Shown here one piece after another: positions 11,101 through 22,240 of a stretch of DNA of 64,000 nucleotides. The position numbers and the translations under genes were made by a program. Position 1 is the stretch's first letter, and every line of letters starts with the position of its first letter. The notes beneath the pieces are model-generated. The model was given only the letters and a program-made list of their open reading frames with translations, was not told the origin of the DNA and did not search any database. Source of the DNA: Pogona vitticeps (taxonomy: Eukaryota; Chordata; Lepidosauria; Squamata; Agamidae); NCBI RefSeq assembly GCF_051106095.1, contig NC_135785.1, forward strand, positions 93,599,001-93,663,000. Direction: 5' to 3'.

Positions 11101-13159
11101 CTGAACATTCAGGAGTGAAATGAGACACCAGATACTCAAGTATGGCGGCGTGCTCCAGAAAGCAACCAAAAATCTGCATCTAAAGTCGAACTTTTATCAT
11201 GGAATGTGGCAGGTCGGACCAGATGTATCTCCCATACCCATGATACCCGTTTTTTTTTTCACTGCAAATAGGACATCATTCTTCTGCAAGAAACATGGTC
11301 TGACAAAGATATAATACTAGATGGTTTCAACTCATTCATGATAAGGGCAATCCCAGGGTGTGGACCAGGGAGACTGAAGGGGGGGGGGGTGAGCATTCTG
11401 GTATCAACGGCTCTGAAAGTGAAATCTACGATGAAACCTCCCTTGGGACGGCGGGCCATGGCAGTAGTACTTACAGGAAGTATGAAAACCCTATTGATCA
11501 TTAACATATACTTACCTCCTACATCTAGAAAAGCAGAAACAGAAGAAAATGGAATAGACCTTGAAAATGATGTAAGAGAGCTTATCGTGGAACATTCGGA
11601 TGCTTTGGCCCTGATTGTGGATTTAAAATCAGCATTCGATTCTATATTGAGAACATATCTCTGGGACAAACTAGCAAACTCATCTATAGACAAAAGACTT
11701 TTATATCTAATCAGGGCCCTACACGAAGAAACATACTTGAGAGTCAGCTGCAGCAGACAAGGACACCTCACGGAATCTGTGCAAACGCACAGAGGTGTTA
11801 GGCAAGGCTGCCTATTGGCACCAGCATTATTCATCCTATACACCACTGGATCTCCATTCACCTAAACTTACAGATAGAACAGTGCCAGCCTTACTCTATG
11901 CTGATGATACAATAATTCTATCCAGAACCCCCATAGGGCTGAGGAGGGCACTTAAGAAGCTTGCCTCATACTGTGAATATAAATCCCTAACTATTAACTA
12001 TCAGAAGACCAAGATAGTTGCCTTTGGACAGAGACCCAAAATTCAGTCATGGCAAATAAATGGACACAGTATCGAGCAGGTGAACAGCTTCAAATATCTT
12101 AGTACTACAGGCGTCGGGATCTAGGCTTCAGCATAGTAAATTTGCGGCAGATCAGGGAGAAAGATCGGCAAATAGTATAGTAAAATTCCATCTCTCACAA
12201 GGAGGGTCCTTTATTCCAGCAGCCCCCAAACTCTATAAAGCAAAGGCTTTAGCTCAGCTCCTGTATGGCTCATTCATGGGGCCACCCAGCTCTCACTTTG
12301 CCTCACAAGAAATAGTTCAATCCAAATTTCTAAGAACTATATTCCAGGTCCCAAGATGCATGTCAAATGCAAGGATAAGGCTAAGCAGAAGCCTGGATTT
12401 GGATTCAATCTATATATATGTGGTTAGAGGGACAGTTAAACCTCAAAGGCCTATTTTCCTTGATATTTAATGATAACTATCAATCCAAGTGGGTCGAATC
12501 AGTCCAGGGCTATTTGGCGAAAATTGGCCTCTCACCTCAGGCACTTATATCTTCTGGAATATAGCAGGCAAAACAAATAGTCAAACAAAGAACAGAGGAC
12601 AATGAATATCAAACAGACCTCTCTAGCATTCAAAACATGGCAGTTAGGACATGCATCAAAAACAGTATGGAACCAGCCAAATACTTAACATCTTTGGAAA
12701 TTAAAGGAACTAGAAGAGCCTTTACTTTGGTGAGTTGTTTGGCCCTCCCCTCTGCTGTACTAGAAGGGAAGTATAAAAATACTCCTTTTGCTGGAAGGTT
12801 ATGCTCCTGCCACCTGAGGGAGATTGAGACCATACAGCATATGTTCTTCACCTGCCCATTGTATGAAGCAGTGTGAAAAAAGACTATTATTTCCTTAATA
12901 GATAGAATCCCAGGACGTTCAGAGGGAAATAGGCTTGAGTTCCTTCTCTCGGATGTTGATATGCAGACCACCTGTCAAGCTGCGAAATTCTGTGTAGCAG
13001 TACTTCGATTGCGGAAGTTAAATACCAATTAGATAGTAGCTCCTAGCTGTATGTATGCCAACATGTTCTAATGGAATATTGAAAGTTAGAAATTATAAGG
13101 GTTCATAAGGTTTTATACCTATGTGACTGGTCTAAGGACCATAAATAAATTATTCATTC
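8199..13159 (+). mobile_element. Full-length-looking non-LTR LINE with 13-bp TSD
   Basis: It is bounded by aactgtccagctt (8186-8198) and aactatccagctt (13160-13172), a 13-bp target duplication with one mismatch. Order: a 5' UTR to about 8900; an ORF1-like region 8916-11118 in several frames, including a compact RRM-like block near NHITIYNWPLRKSNGTW; then an APE endonuclease remnant (VELLSWNVAGRT, LLIINIYLPPT). Next come RT motifs VDLKSAFDSI, RQGCLLAPALF and LLYADDTIILSR, and a C-terminal domain to about 13020. The endonuclease-to-RT join is abrupt, so part of ORF2 is missing. The clade is uncertain (I or Vingi-like is possible). The frame is broken many times, so it is inactive. Confidence 0.82.
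9333..9468. mobile_element. hAT foldback MITE inside the LINE
   Basis: A 136-bp near-perfect palindrome begins CAGTGGTGTCGAACTGTGG and ends in its complement. It is flanked by the 8-bp duplication ctctaaag at 9325-9332 and 9469-9476. It sits in the ORF1 region of the 8199-13159 LINE and so is younger than that LINE. Confidence 0.93.
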
Positions 13160-13617
13160 AACTATCCAGCTTTTATACCTATACATGGTGATCAGAAATA
13201 CAAGAGTCTGGATGATCTTGGTCTTGGTCTCCAGTGACACATCCTTACACTGGATGAGCTTTCCTATTTCCTTCATTGTTGCCCTTCTTTTTTAGTCTCA
13301 GTCTTCTGATTTGTTGACTACAGTCTCCATTAGGATAGATGATTGAACATCCCTAACCATTTCAGTTTCTTCATTGTCAACATTACGAGTAAAGTTCTTT
13401 AATTCTGCTTGATGTTGAACTGAAGTCCTGGTTTGGCCCTTTCTTCTTTCAATTTTCCTCACAGTTATTTCAACTCATTGCTGTTGTCTTCTGAGAAGAT
13501 GGCACCATCTGTCCCCAACTGCTTAAATTATTGATGTTTCTTCCACCAGTTTTCCTTTTTCATCGGAATCTGAATGGTACAACTTATGTGAATTTTCCTG
13601 GATCTGCATGACTTCTT
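13160..13617 (-). mobile_element. RTE LINE, 5' segment of the split copy
   Basis: This continues the - strand copy at 7803-8185. Read on the - strand it matches the part of the RTE ORF with two-aspartate-box downstream sequence seen also at 51180-51400 (for example the stretch around cactggagaccaagaccaag). The nested LINE separates it from its 3' part. Confidence 0.7.
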
Positions 13618-13725
13618 TTAATTTAACTTAATTGTAAACCACCCAGAGAGTGCTTTAAACACTATGAGGCAGTATATTAGCAGCTCACTTTGCTTTGCTT
13701 TGCTTTGTTTTGCTTTGCTTTCTCT
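13618..13725 (+). repeat. SINE/L2-type 3' tail and (TTTGC)n
   Basis: The motif ttgtaaaccacccagagagt and the following gctttaaacactatgaggca are the common reptile L2/CR1-type tail, also present at 24565-24625. A (TTTGC)n run ends it at about 13690-13722. Confidence 0.6.
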
Positions 13726-14135
13726 AAACTGGGACTCAGAGTGGCAAATTTTTGCAACAGCATAACTGCCCCTACAAGTTCCTACTTCATCGACAGCCAC
13801 AATAGCTGCTCTGTGTTTTCCCTACCACCACTCTTCTCCCTGCTTTTTAAAAACCCTTTCTCCTATCAGCAAGCAATAGGTCCAGCTTTAACAGCTAAGA
13901 AAGAGGTACAGATCAGAGAGGCAGATGTGTAGTCGCTAAAAATAAAAATAAAAAATAAAATCCCTTCAGAATCGAGCCTCAATTTGTTATTCTGTATCCA
14001 TTCCCTCACTGAACTCACAACTTCCACAGCACTCTTGGCATCTATTAAAAGGGACAGAAAGCACTGGGTACCATCAGCACATAAATGAGACTAGGTCCCA
14101 AATTCTGGTGGATCATTTCCCCCAGTTGTTAAATA

Positions 14136-14674
14136 CAGTGGGGTCTCTACTTAAGAACTTAATCCGTATTGGAAGGTGGTTCTCAAGTTGAAAAGTTCTT
14201 ATGTTGAATATGCATTTCCCATAGGAATGCATTGAAAACCATTTAATCCGCATCTACTCTTTTCCGTCCATAGAAACTACAGTGGAACCTCTACTTAAGA
14301 ACTTAATCCGTTTTGGAATGGTGTTCTTAAGTTGAAATGTTCTTAAGTTGAAGCAAAATTTCCCATAGGAATGGACTGAAAACCAATTAATCCGTTCTGG
14401 ATGTTTTTTTGTTATGTAGAGGTGTGTTCGTACATTGAAGCATTAGTTCCCATAGGAACTAATGCAAAGCAGGTTAATACGTACTCTACCACTAGGGGGA
14501 GAATTTTTTTTTAACCTAAGATGACCTAAGGTTAAAAAAAGAGCAGGAAAGGGTTTTTTTTCCTGTTCTTATCTTGGATTTCTGTTCTCAAGTAGAAGCA
14601 AAATTTAGCAAATGGAGCTGTTCTTAAGTTGGATTGTTCTTAAGTAGGGACGTTCTTAAGTAGAGACCCCACTG
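14136..14674. mobile_element. Nested Tigger-like MITEs, TA target
   Basis: The outer ends are CAGTGGGGTCTCTACTTAAG at 14136 and CTTAAGTAGAGACCCCACTG ending at 14674, with TA on both sides. A second end, CAGTGGAACCTCTACTTAAG, starts at 14280 after another TA, so a related element has landed inside the first or a duplication occurred. There is no coding capacity. A small hairpin with complementary agg-ttaaaaaa and cctgtt-type arms lies near 14500-14570. Confidence 0.75.
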
Positions 14675-14944
14675 TATAGGTAAACATTAGGGGGCAATGT
14701 GGAGCCCTATAGAGCCTTTATACAGTACCACCTATAAGGCAGACCAGCAGGGTCCCAGCCAGATTGGGCCAGAACCACCCCAGAATGGTACCTCCAAGTT
14801 TTGTATTAGCCAAGCATCCCAAGACAATTCAGTAGTCAGTGGTAACTAATCCATTGATAGGTGCATCTTGTACATATCTGCTGCCCATTACAGGAATGTG
14901 TGTAGTTACTGATTTATTGACCAAACTCCTATTGTTAAGTTACA

Positions 14945-15118
14945 GCAGTGTAGTATAGTGGATAAAGCAACAGACTAGGACTCAGGAAACCTGGGTTCAA
15001 GTACCCACTCAGCCATGGAAACTCACTGGGGATGGGGAGGGAATGGGTAAATCCTTAAATGTCTCACTTAAGGGTTGCTATTTGTCAGATGTGACTTGAC
15101 AACACATAACACAACAAA
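14945..15118 (+). repeat. tRNA-derived SINE with BovB-like tail
   Basis: The tRNA head gtatagtggataaagcaaca and the B-box-like gggttcaagtaccc precede a body and the tail cttgacaacacataacacaa. The tail copies the RTE/BovB 3' end (compare gacttgacaacacctaac at 51711). Squamate SINEs are mobilised by such LINEs. Confidence 0.8.
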
Positions 15119-15508
15119 CAGTAATTCCGGTAGAGGGTAAATGGCATAACTGGCAGTGGGTTCTCACTACTTAATCATGAATCTCTGCTTTCTTCTTCTT
15201 CTTCTTTTTAGCACTGCTGTAAGTTATGCTGTTTGCCCTCTGCAGGTGTAACATAATTTTGGCCAATTGGTTCCCAATGTGATTTTTATGGTGCTTAGTT
15301 TTGAATGTGTCTTCAATCACCTTGGGGTGGTCATTGGGATAGTAGTTGTTTGTTGAGAAAAGCAGGATATACATTTTTAGATTAAAAGATGTTTATTAAA
15401 AATCCATATCATTTTGCTAAATGTCTAATAGATCCAGGCTGCCCCCAGGTAAGCCTGTGACCCTCCCTGTGTGTGTATATCTCCCTCTCAAGTGAATTTT
15501 CATTTCAG

Positions 15509-15601
15509 GCTACGAGTGTGAGCACTTTAACAACCCCTTGGACTTCTTTCTGGATGTGATCAGTGGAGAGGTTGTGCAGTCCCAGCCTGGAGAAAATTTA
15601 G
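15509..15601 (+). CDS. ABCG2-like: ABCG2-like exon: end of nucleotide-binding domain
   Basis: Fragment residues 104-135. It reads YECEHFNNPLDFFLDVISGE, the ABCG hallmark at the end of the ATPase domain (human YHCEAYNNPADFFLDIINGD), followed by a hydrophilic stretch that starts the linker. The acceptor is tttcag ending at 15508 and the donor is gtgagt from 15602. Both ends are split codons, with phases that fit the neighbouring exons. Confidence 0.94.
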
Positions 15602-17528
15602 GTGAGTTCTTTTGCATTTATTTATTTTTTCTAGTACAAACCATCTCACATAATGAAATAAACTAAAGAAAAACATAAATAAATCCACCTTGAAAGCCTG
15701 CATGCATTGTGGTCATTTTTTTTGAAAGGACAGCAACCTTACAATTCACTAGCAGAACTACCCAGTTTTGCACAAATTAGAAATCCACTTCCAGTTCCAC
15801 CCAACCTGGGCTGCTCTTTCCCTCCCTACACACACCCACACAGTCTGGTTTGCTCTTTCCTCCCACCCACACACCGCATCGCTCTTGGACTTACAAGTTT
15901 CTTCTCTAGAGCTTCTGACGCTCTGACCGAGATCATTCCTGAACCTTTTGCTTCCTGTCCTGCTTGGAAATCATGCTTTATAAGCTGCAAAATCATTTGC
16001 AGTTCTTGGCTTTTAATGGTATCATGGTATTCCTCTCTCGAAATAACATAAAGATTTGCAGTGTTGTTACTATTGGGTTTTTCAGGAAAACACAACAGGT
16101 AAAATCTTGTTATACTTGTTACTTTTTCTCATTACTTTCCTGGAGCAAAAAAGTTGTGGGGGACATTTCATTCCCCCACCCTCCAAGTTTGACTATTTTC
16201 TTACTTCTTTAGATATTTTTTTTCTTTTTAAAAAAGAAAAGAAACCAAATAGAACTGAATAACAAAGAGTGATGCAACAAGTTGCTTCTAAAAACAGGTT
16301 ACTTACATAACAAATCACATCTCGGTCTTGATGCTGTGACAGAGGCACTCAAGTACACTCCCACACACATTCCCTATTAGTATAAAAGAAGTCCCCTTTT
16401 AGCCTCCTCCCTACCTGAATACCCTTTCTTTTTCCTCCCCCCCCCCTTCATACTGTTCTTCTCCGCCTCCCTCTCTGGTCAGTACTGCTGAGACTGAACC
16501 AGCTTCACTTAAGTTAGAGGCTGCGTTGTCCTTGCTCCCTCCAGTGCTGTTTCTTGCCTCTCTACCTCCCACTCTTTCCTCCTAGATCTTTCTCGGAATG
16601 AATCAGAACAATTTATTTTGATAATTGTTGAGAGCCAGTTTGGGAGCTGGAAAAAAGTTTCCAGCCCAAGAGCCCTGAAGCGTGGCCAAGGCACGTGCAG
16701 ACTGTCCAAGCAGAGGAACAAAAAATGAACTTTTTGCAAATGTCCATTACCAAGGAGGGGAAGTGTCCAAACCAAGAGAACGGCAGAGCGCTTCACAGAC
16801 TAGCAGGTGCAGCCACACCAGCCAAGAAAGAGTTGCAGAGAGTTCCTCTGATGAGAAAGACACTGTTTCTAAAAACGAAACTAAAAAGAGTGAATTGTCT
16901 CTGGAAGTGTGCGGAAGGCTTCTAGCTTTTGCCGAAAGTTAGTTGGGTCTTAAGAAGTCAATTAATGGTGCAATCCTCTATGTGTCTTCTCAGAAGTAAT
17001 TACCTCTGAGTTCAGTAGGTCTTATTCTGGAATTGTGAGAGATGTGATGAATTGCAAGCTGAAAGGCAGTGTATCTTTATACACCACTCATTCTTTACAC
17101 CTTTCCCTTTTACTCACATGGACCTATGACCTTGTCCTTGGTTCCAGGGCAGGCAATGCATCGTTACAATGTAGAAAGCAGTGCTGCCTCTTCAAAGAAG
17201 GGGTGGCAAAAGGGCAGCTTTGAGCTTCCATCGCTTTGACACATGTTTCGGTTGTTGTAACATTCATAGCTAAGGCCTCTCACTTTAACTCATTAAAAAT
17301 AGTACCATTTAGTCTGGATTCACACAATCTGGCCCTTGAACTTGTCATTATTATCTTAACCAATGCCAAAACAGAAATCCAGTTGTGTTTTGCTTTTTTA
17401 AAAAACCCTGGTATACTAAAGCACAGAGTATTGGACCAGTCCGTGGATTGGTTAATATTGCTTGTAGAGAGGAAGAAGGTCTCTCTTTATATGTGTGTGT
17501 ATTTAAATTCTCCTCTTATTTAAAACAG
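15602..17528. other. Intron, mostly unremarkable
   Basis: This is the intron between two ABCG2-like exons. A copy of a common reptile interspersed repeat (aatcctctatgtgtcttctc, then cagaagtaatt) lies at about 16966-17040. An open + frame at 16682-16942 has no recognisable motif and is not called. Confidence 0.5.
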
Positions 17529-17716
17529 GCAACAAGAAAGATTGCCGTTTCTCCAGCAACTGTTCTTTGGAAAAGAACTCACTGTCCAACTATTACCGCC
17601 AGTCCTCCTACTATGAACAGCTGCAAGAGGATCTCAACAGCCTACAGACATTTCCTAACTATTGCTCTGATGCTACTTCACCAAAACCCACTTATGTTAC
17701 TTCGTTCGTCCACCAG
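17529..17716 (+). CDS. ABCG2-like: ABCG2-like exon: cytosolic linker
   Basis: Fragment residues 135-197. It is a polar, serine-, asparagine- and tyrosine-rich stretch (for example SNYYRQSSYYEQLQEDLNSL) ending in YVTSFVHQ, which aligns with the human YTTSFCHQ that leads into the connecting helix. The linker joins the ATPase domain to the membrane domain and is the least conserved part of ABCG2. Four cysteines lie in it. The human linker has a lysine-rich GGEKKKK segment that is not seen here. The acceptor aaacag ends at 17528 and the donor gtgaag starts at 17717. Confidence 0.9.
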
Positions 17717-18203
17717 GTGAAGAGGAAGGTGTTAGGAATGACAGTCAGGTGGTGGGTGAAGAAACCAGTATGAATCCATAAATAAGCCATATATAATTCC
17801 TTCTAGTTTTGTTGCATAATCAAAGATCCTCACAGGTTTGCTATCAGTGCATTTGATTATGTAGCCAAAATTACACCAGCAGTCTGACAGAAGAAGGAAG
17901 TATCATTAGACTTGGCTAAATTCCAGTGTTTGCAGAAGATGGGAAAGAGTAATGGGGATAATACCCCTAAGTGGTGAAGGGAAATCCTATACTTCCCAGT
18001 TTAATACTGAATTTATTCGGTGGCCACAGGATGCTATCTCTTAGAGTGAAAAAAGAAAACAGGCAGGGAGGATCCAGCTGCTCCTTTTCCCTCCCACAGG
18101 GCGTGTGAGCAAGACCTCCCTGACCCTAGCGCTATCAAGGGCAATGGGGAGCCTCCTAGCACTGGCCAGCTTGAGGGCTGGGGACTGACCCACATCCTGT
18201 TTT

Positions 18204-18550
18204 AATCTGGAAGCTGAGTCATGGCAACTGGACTTCTTTCTTATTAGGTTGAAACCTTTTGCTACTCATCCAAGTAGCTTCTTCAGTCTGAGGAGAGTTG
18301 GTAGGAGACCCCTGGTATATCCTCCACATTTCATTTCCCCCGGTCTGAATAGGCTCATTAGATGGACAAAGGATGCCGGGGGGGGTGTGACTGAAAAAAA
18401 ATTATTCAGACTAGGAGGGGGAAATGAAACCAAAGTGGAGGATATATCAGGGGTCTCCTACCAACTCTCCTCAGACTGAAGAAGCTACTTGGATGAGTAG
18501 TGAAATGTTTCAGGCTAATAGTCCAGTTGCCATGATTCAACTTCCAGATA
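18204..18550. mobile_element. Penelope-like inverted repeat with hammerhead-like core
   Basis: Arms at about 18204-18353 and 18402-18550 are inverted copies sharing gaagaagctacttggatgag, ggtctcctaccaactctcc and gtccagttgccatgatt. The right arm has a hammerhead core: CTGAAGA (18476-18482), a 5-bp stem II CTACT/AGTAG with loop TGGATG, and GAAA (18502-18505). The left arm, on the - strand, has the same layout with AAAA in place of GAAA. Penelope-like elements carry hammerheads in such terminal repeats. No RT frame remains. Confidence 0.7.
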
Positions 18551-19293
18551 ACCACACCTGGATGACTGAGAATATTCACAGCTATCCTGTTTTAATGCAA
18601 AGGTTTGCAATAAAGCGAGACATGTGAAACAGGTGGTTTCACACCTGCTTTCAGGTAACCTGTATTTTTTTAAAAAAAATCTTACTGCAGGTTATCTGAG
18701 ATGTATAGTTCCTGCCTCAGTCTCCAGCAGGGAGTTGGAATTGCTCTGTTTATCTGTTATATGCAAAACAGATACTCTATATGCAACAGTGATTCTGATT
18801 TATGTTAGACTATGTATAAAGAGCTCTCTCTACCATGCAAACTGGCATGAGATTACTCAGATTACAACAATCACATATGCAATACGCAATGCGCTGTGTT
18901 TTTTGCAATACACACGAAAACCTAGTTTTTCTCAGATAGTTGTCTTAAACATGTAACACCACCTTTCAGGGAGGTAGACATGATCATAGATAAAAATTAC
19001 ATTTCCATGTTATTCCTTTTGATGTTCCTTTCTTGTTGGAGGTTTTCTGAGGCAAGACGGAAATAACGTACAGTATATAAAGTTGTCCAAATGGATGAAT
19101 ATAGTTCAGTTCACCAAGGGATGAGGTGGGGAGGAAAGCATTGTTGTGTCTCTTTTCCATTGACAACTCTATCGGGGAAAAAATCTGCTCCATGTAAGGT
19201 GAAAAAGAGTGGCAAATAATATATAATAAAAGAAAATAGTCTTATGTCCTGGAGACTATCATAGCAAGCGATTTAACCACCAGTGTTTTCTAG

Positions 19294-19445
19294 CTGTACA
19301 TTGTGAGCTGTCGTAATGTGAAGCAGCTTGTGAGGAACCCTCAGACCTCGATCGGACAGCTGATTATGGGCATCATCCTCTCCTTGTTGGTCGGGCTCAT
19401 TTACTACCAAATACCTGACACTCTACCAGAAGCCCTACAGAATAG
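19294..19445 (+). CDS. ABCG2-like: ABCG2-like exon: connecting helix and TM1
   Basis: Fragment residues 198-248. LYIVSCRNVKQLVRNPQTSI matches the human connecting helix (SKRSFKNLLGNPQASI) and is followed by a hydrophobic span LIMGIILSLLVGLIYY, the first membrane segment. The exon ends at ALQNR, as human ABCG2 does (GIQNR). The acceptor is ttctag ending at 19293 and the donor is gtaaaa from 19446. The connecting helix couples ATP binding to opening of the substrate cavity. Confidence 0.94.
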
Positions 19446-20059
19446 GTAAAAGAGGACTTTAGAGCTCATTTATATTTGTGTGACCAGTACTGCTATTGCT
19501 AATTTCTTTTGTGCCTTGTTTGAACACCCTGCCAGCATTACACACATTATCGAAGGCACTCACACCAGCTGGGCAAACACGTCAGGGAACACCTGAGTCT
19601 TCTCAGATTTGAACAGTGCCATGTATTGAGCAGTGACAATGCTGCTGCTCAGTGTGTTCAGTCACTGAATGAGAAAACAACAGCCACCCAAGCACAGAAT
19701 GCACCGTGTGGCTCCAGTTGAACATCTGAACACCTACTCTGGGACAGTGAGAGCGATGAGGAAATTGTTCATCCTTGTCAACATTTGCAGTTGCACAGAG
19801 CTGACCAAAGTCCTGTTGCATTCTGATCCAGAAGAACATAAAAACCAAATGGTAGCTCGTTATGATCTCTCCCTGTGGCATCTGCTGGATGAAATCACTA
19901 GGTGATGTAGGTCCGTTTGGTGTAACTTCGGCCTCTTCTCGTCTAGTTAACAAGGGATGGGGTGTAAACAGAATTCTTGGATAGCTGAGACCCACAACAT
20001 GCCTGAGGGCCGCGCCTTGGCAGCCTTAAAAAAATCTAGTGTGCAGCTGTGTTCATCTG

Positions 20060-20275
20060 TCGCAGCAGACAACAACAAAGAATTCTGTGGGACCTTAAAA
20101 GCTAATAGATTTATTTTAGCATAAACGTTTATGAACTGTAGCCCACTTGGTCAAATGCCCAAGGTGTTTCTGCTAATTAAGCCTACTATGCCCATACCTG
20201 AAGTTCTGAACATCATTCCGTACTTCTGATGATGTTATAGTCCATGAAAGCTCATACTATAATCAGCTCCTCCAG
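20060..20275. mobile_element. Degraded Penelope-like terminal repeat pair
   Basis: On the - strand, 20155-20085 reads caagtgggctacagttcat, then aaacgtttatgctaaaataa and aatctattagctttta. That matches the layout of the copy at 58325-58405. On the + strand, 20226-20249 has CTGATGA and GAAA (gatgttatagtccatgaaag), the hammerhead core boxes with a decayed stem II. The two face opposite ways, as in Penelope pseudo-LTRs. Confidence 0.5.
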
Positions 20276-20427
20276 GTGCTATAGGGCTGTCGATTGTCTT
20301 GGCCTACAAAAGCAGCTGGGAGGTGGGGGCCATTTGGGAAAAAAACAGATATCATAGTCTATATATTTTCAGCACTCAGAAAGACAAATATAATCCCTTT
20401 CTGATAGATTTGTTCTCTTGGCTGCAG

Positions 20428-20517
20428 GTTAGGAGCTTTCTTCTTCATGGTGCTTACTCAGATCTTCGGGAACCTGTCTGCTGTGGATCTCTTCATCTAT
20501 GACAGGAAACTCTTCAT
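20428..20517 (+). CDS. ABCG2-like: ABCG2-like exon: TM2
   Basis: Fragment residues 248-278. LGAFFFMVLTQIFGNLSAVD forms the second membrane segment, and FIYDRKLFM ends the exon. Human ABCG2 has AGVLFFLTTNQCFSSVSAVE and FVVEKKLFI at these places. The human TM2 asparagine and phenylalanine positions that line the drug cavity differ here, so substrate range may differ (inference). The acceptor ctgcag ends at 20427 and the donor gtgagc starts at 20518. Confidence 0.93.
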
Positions 20518-20824
20518 GTGAGCAACTGTTCTGTTTCAGGAAAACCTAATTTGAATGTACTGGATATGAGCGGCACAATAGCCTCTCCAGAACACTGTAT
20601 CTGCAGAATCTCATGCTGACAAGGCGGCCTATTGGCACAACCTTGCAAGCTTTCCATCCAGAATCAAATATAATACAGCATTGTACTGTGTAATAGCACG
20701 AAATAACCATAACATCTCGAATGAGACAGGACAAATTGTCCAGGCTTCACATGCAGGAATGCATGGGTTGGAAGAGGAGTTGTAACCATTTGCTCTTCAG
20801 GCCTGCTCCTCTTTGAGATCCCTG

Positions 20825-22010
20825 CCAAGATTTGTTTGTTTGTTTAATTTTTTTACTGCTGACCTGGCCAAGGAGCACTCTTGAGTGTTTTACAACAGAA
20901 CACACAACAGTGTAATTAAAGTACCAATTTGACAAAATCAAAAATAAAATAATACAAAAACAGTGCAACCGAAGTGCATTAAAATACAGTTGTATAGAAA
21001 CATTTGAAATGGTGGGATTAGTCAAATTGAAGCTAAACAAATTCAGCTGGGTCCACAGATGTAATATTTTGGAACGCCTACCTAAATAACAGGGTCTTTG
21101 ATGACTTTTTCAAAAACCACCAGATGAATTGCAGGAGGAAGTTCATTCCACAGTCAAGGAGAAGGCCCAGTTTCTCATCTTCTGACCTCTCTCGGGGTCA
21201 GCATCCTCAGCCAGCCTGCTTGGGGTGTTCTTGTAAGATGGGCAGATGCTGTTGGAAGTAGACATTCTGCCAGTTATTGAGGCCCCAAATCATTTAGGGC
21301 TTTATAGGTTAAATCATCACCTTGAAGCTGGCACTGAAACGAACAGGTAACCAATGTAAAGCGGCCAAAATTGGGATGATACATTGATATTTATCCACTC
21401 AGTAACCTGGCTGCCATAGTCTGGACCTGTTGAAGTTTCCATGACAACTTTATAGGCAGCCCCATGCAGAGAGCGTTGCAGTAGTCTAATCTTGAGACTA
21501 CCATGGTGAAGGACCCAGTGTCAAGGTAGGGATGCAGCCGGGCAATCTGCCTGAGGTGGAAATAGGCAGACCAGACCACAGACACTATTGACATGGTTGG
21601 GTCCACTAGGACACCCAAACTACAAACCTCTTCCTTCACAGAGAGAGTAGCATCCACAAAGGCAAAGAAGGAACCCAATCCATAGACAGCTAAAGCATCC
21701 ACCTGAAGGACCTCCGTCTTGTCTGGATTCGGCATCAGCCTCCATCCACTACAGTACTGCAGCCAGGCAGCACTCAAGGGACAGGGACATCATCCACTGC
21801 AGAAGGGTGGAAGGAGAGATAGAGTTGCATGTCATCAGCATATTGGTGGGGGCACTGTTTTCATCCAAGAGTGCCTGAAGCTGGTTGGCCACCACCCTCT
21901 CCACTAGCTTGCTCAAAAAAGGAACATTGGTGATAGGACAGTCATTATTACAATCATCTGTCACCAAGTTCGTTTTCTTCCAGATGAGCCTGATAAGTGT
22001 CTCCTCGAGG
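20825..22010 (-). mobile_element. L2/Rex-like LINE fragment (3' part)
   Basis: The - strand frames contain VSRLDYCNALCMGLPIKL with QTMAARLLSG, and before them LMPNPDKTEVLQVDA. Upstream is the RT start NVPFLSKLVERVVANQLQAL. These are hallmark segments of L2-type LINE ORF2. The copy is broken between frames and lacks a 5' end. Confidence 0.8.
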
Positions 22011-22119
22011 ATTCAGTCCTGATGCAGAAGGACACGTAGATTTGTTACGGTCTGTAGTGGGCCCCTTGTGCTGATTTTAGAACAGAAGAAATAATGGTTG
22101 GAATCCTGTTTCTTAGTGC

Positions 22120-22240
22120 AAGTAGCTCATAGTAAAGTAGATCCAGTGAATCAGAGAGGATTTGCAAAGTCAACTCTTCATTACTTCCATTGATTCAAAT
22201 AGGTCTACTCTAGTTGCAGTTAAACTAGGCCTATTTGAAT
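22120..22240. repeat. Interspersed repeat, also at 53215-53305
   Basis: Shared strings are tagtaaagtagatccagtga with atcagagaggattt here and tactaaagtagacccagtga with atcaagtgggattt at 53221. Then come gattcaaataggtctactct and gattcaaatggcctactctg. The family name is unknown to me. Both copies lie in introns or between genes. Confidence 0.6.

Noticed and set aside
14945-15118. Genuine tRNA gene at a tRNA-like head, also at 666 and 24365
   Set aside because: No cloverleaf can be completed, and each head runs into a shared SINE body and tail.
16682-16942. Open + strand frame of 86 codons, serine-rich and charged
   Set aside because: It lies inside an intron, has no known motif and no convincing splice sites in the right phase. 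A cryptic alternative linker exon cannot be excluded but is not supported.
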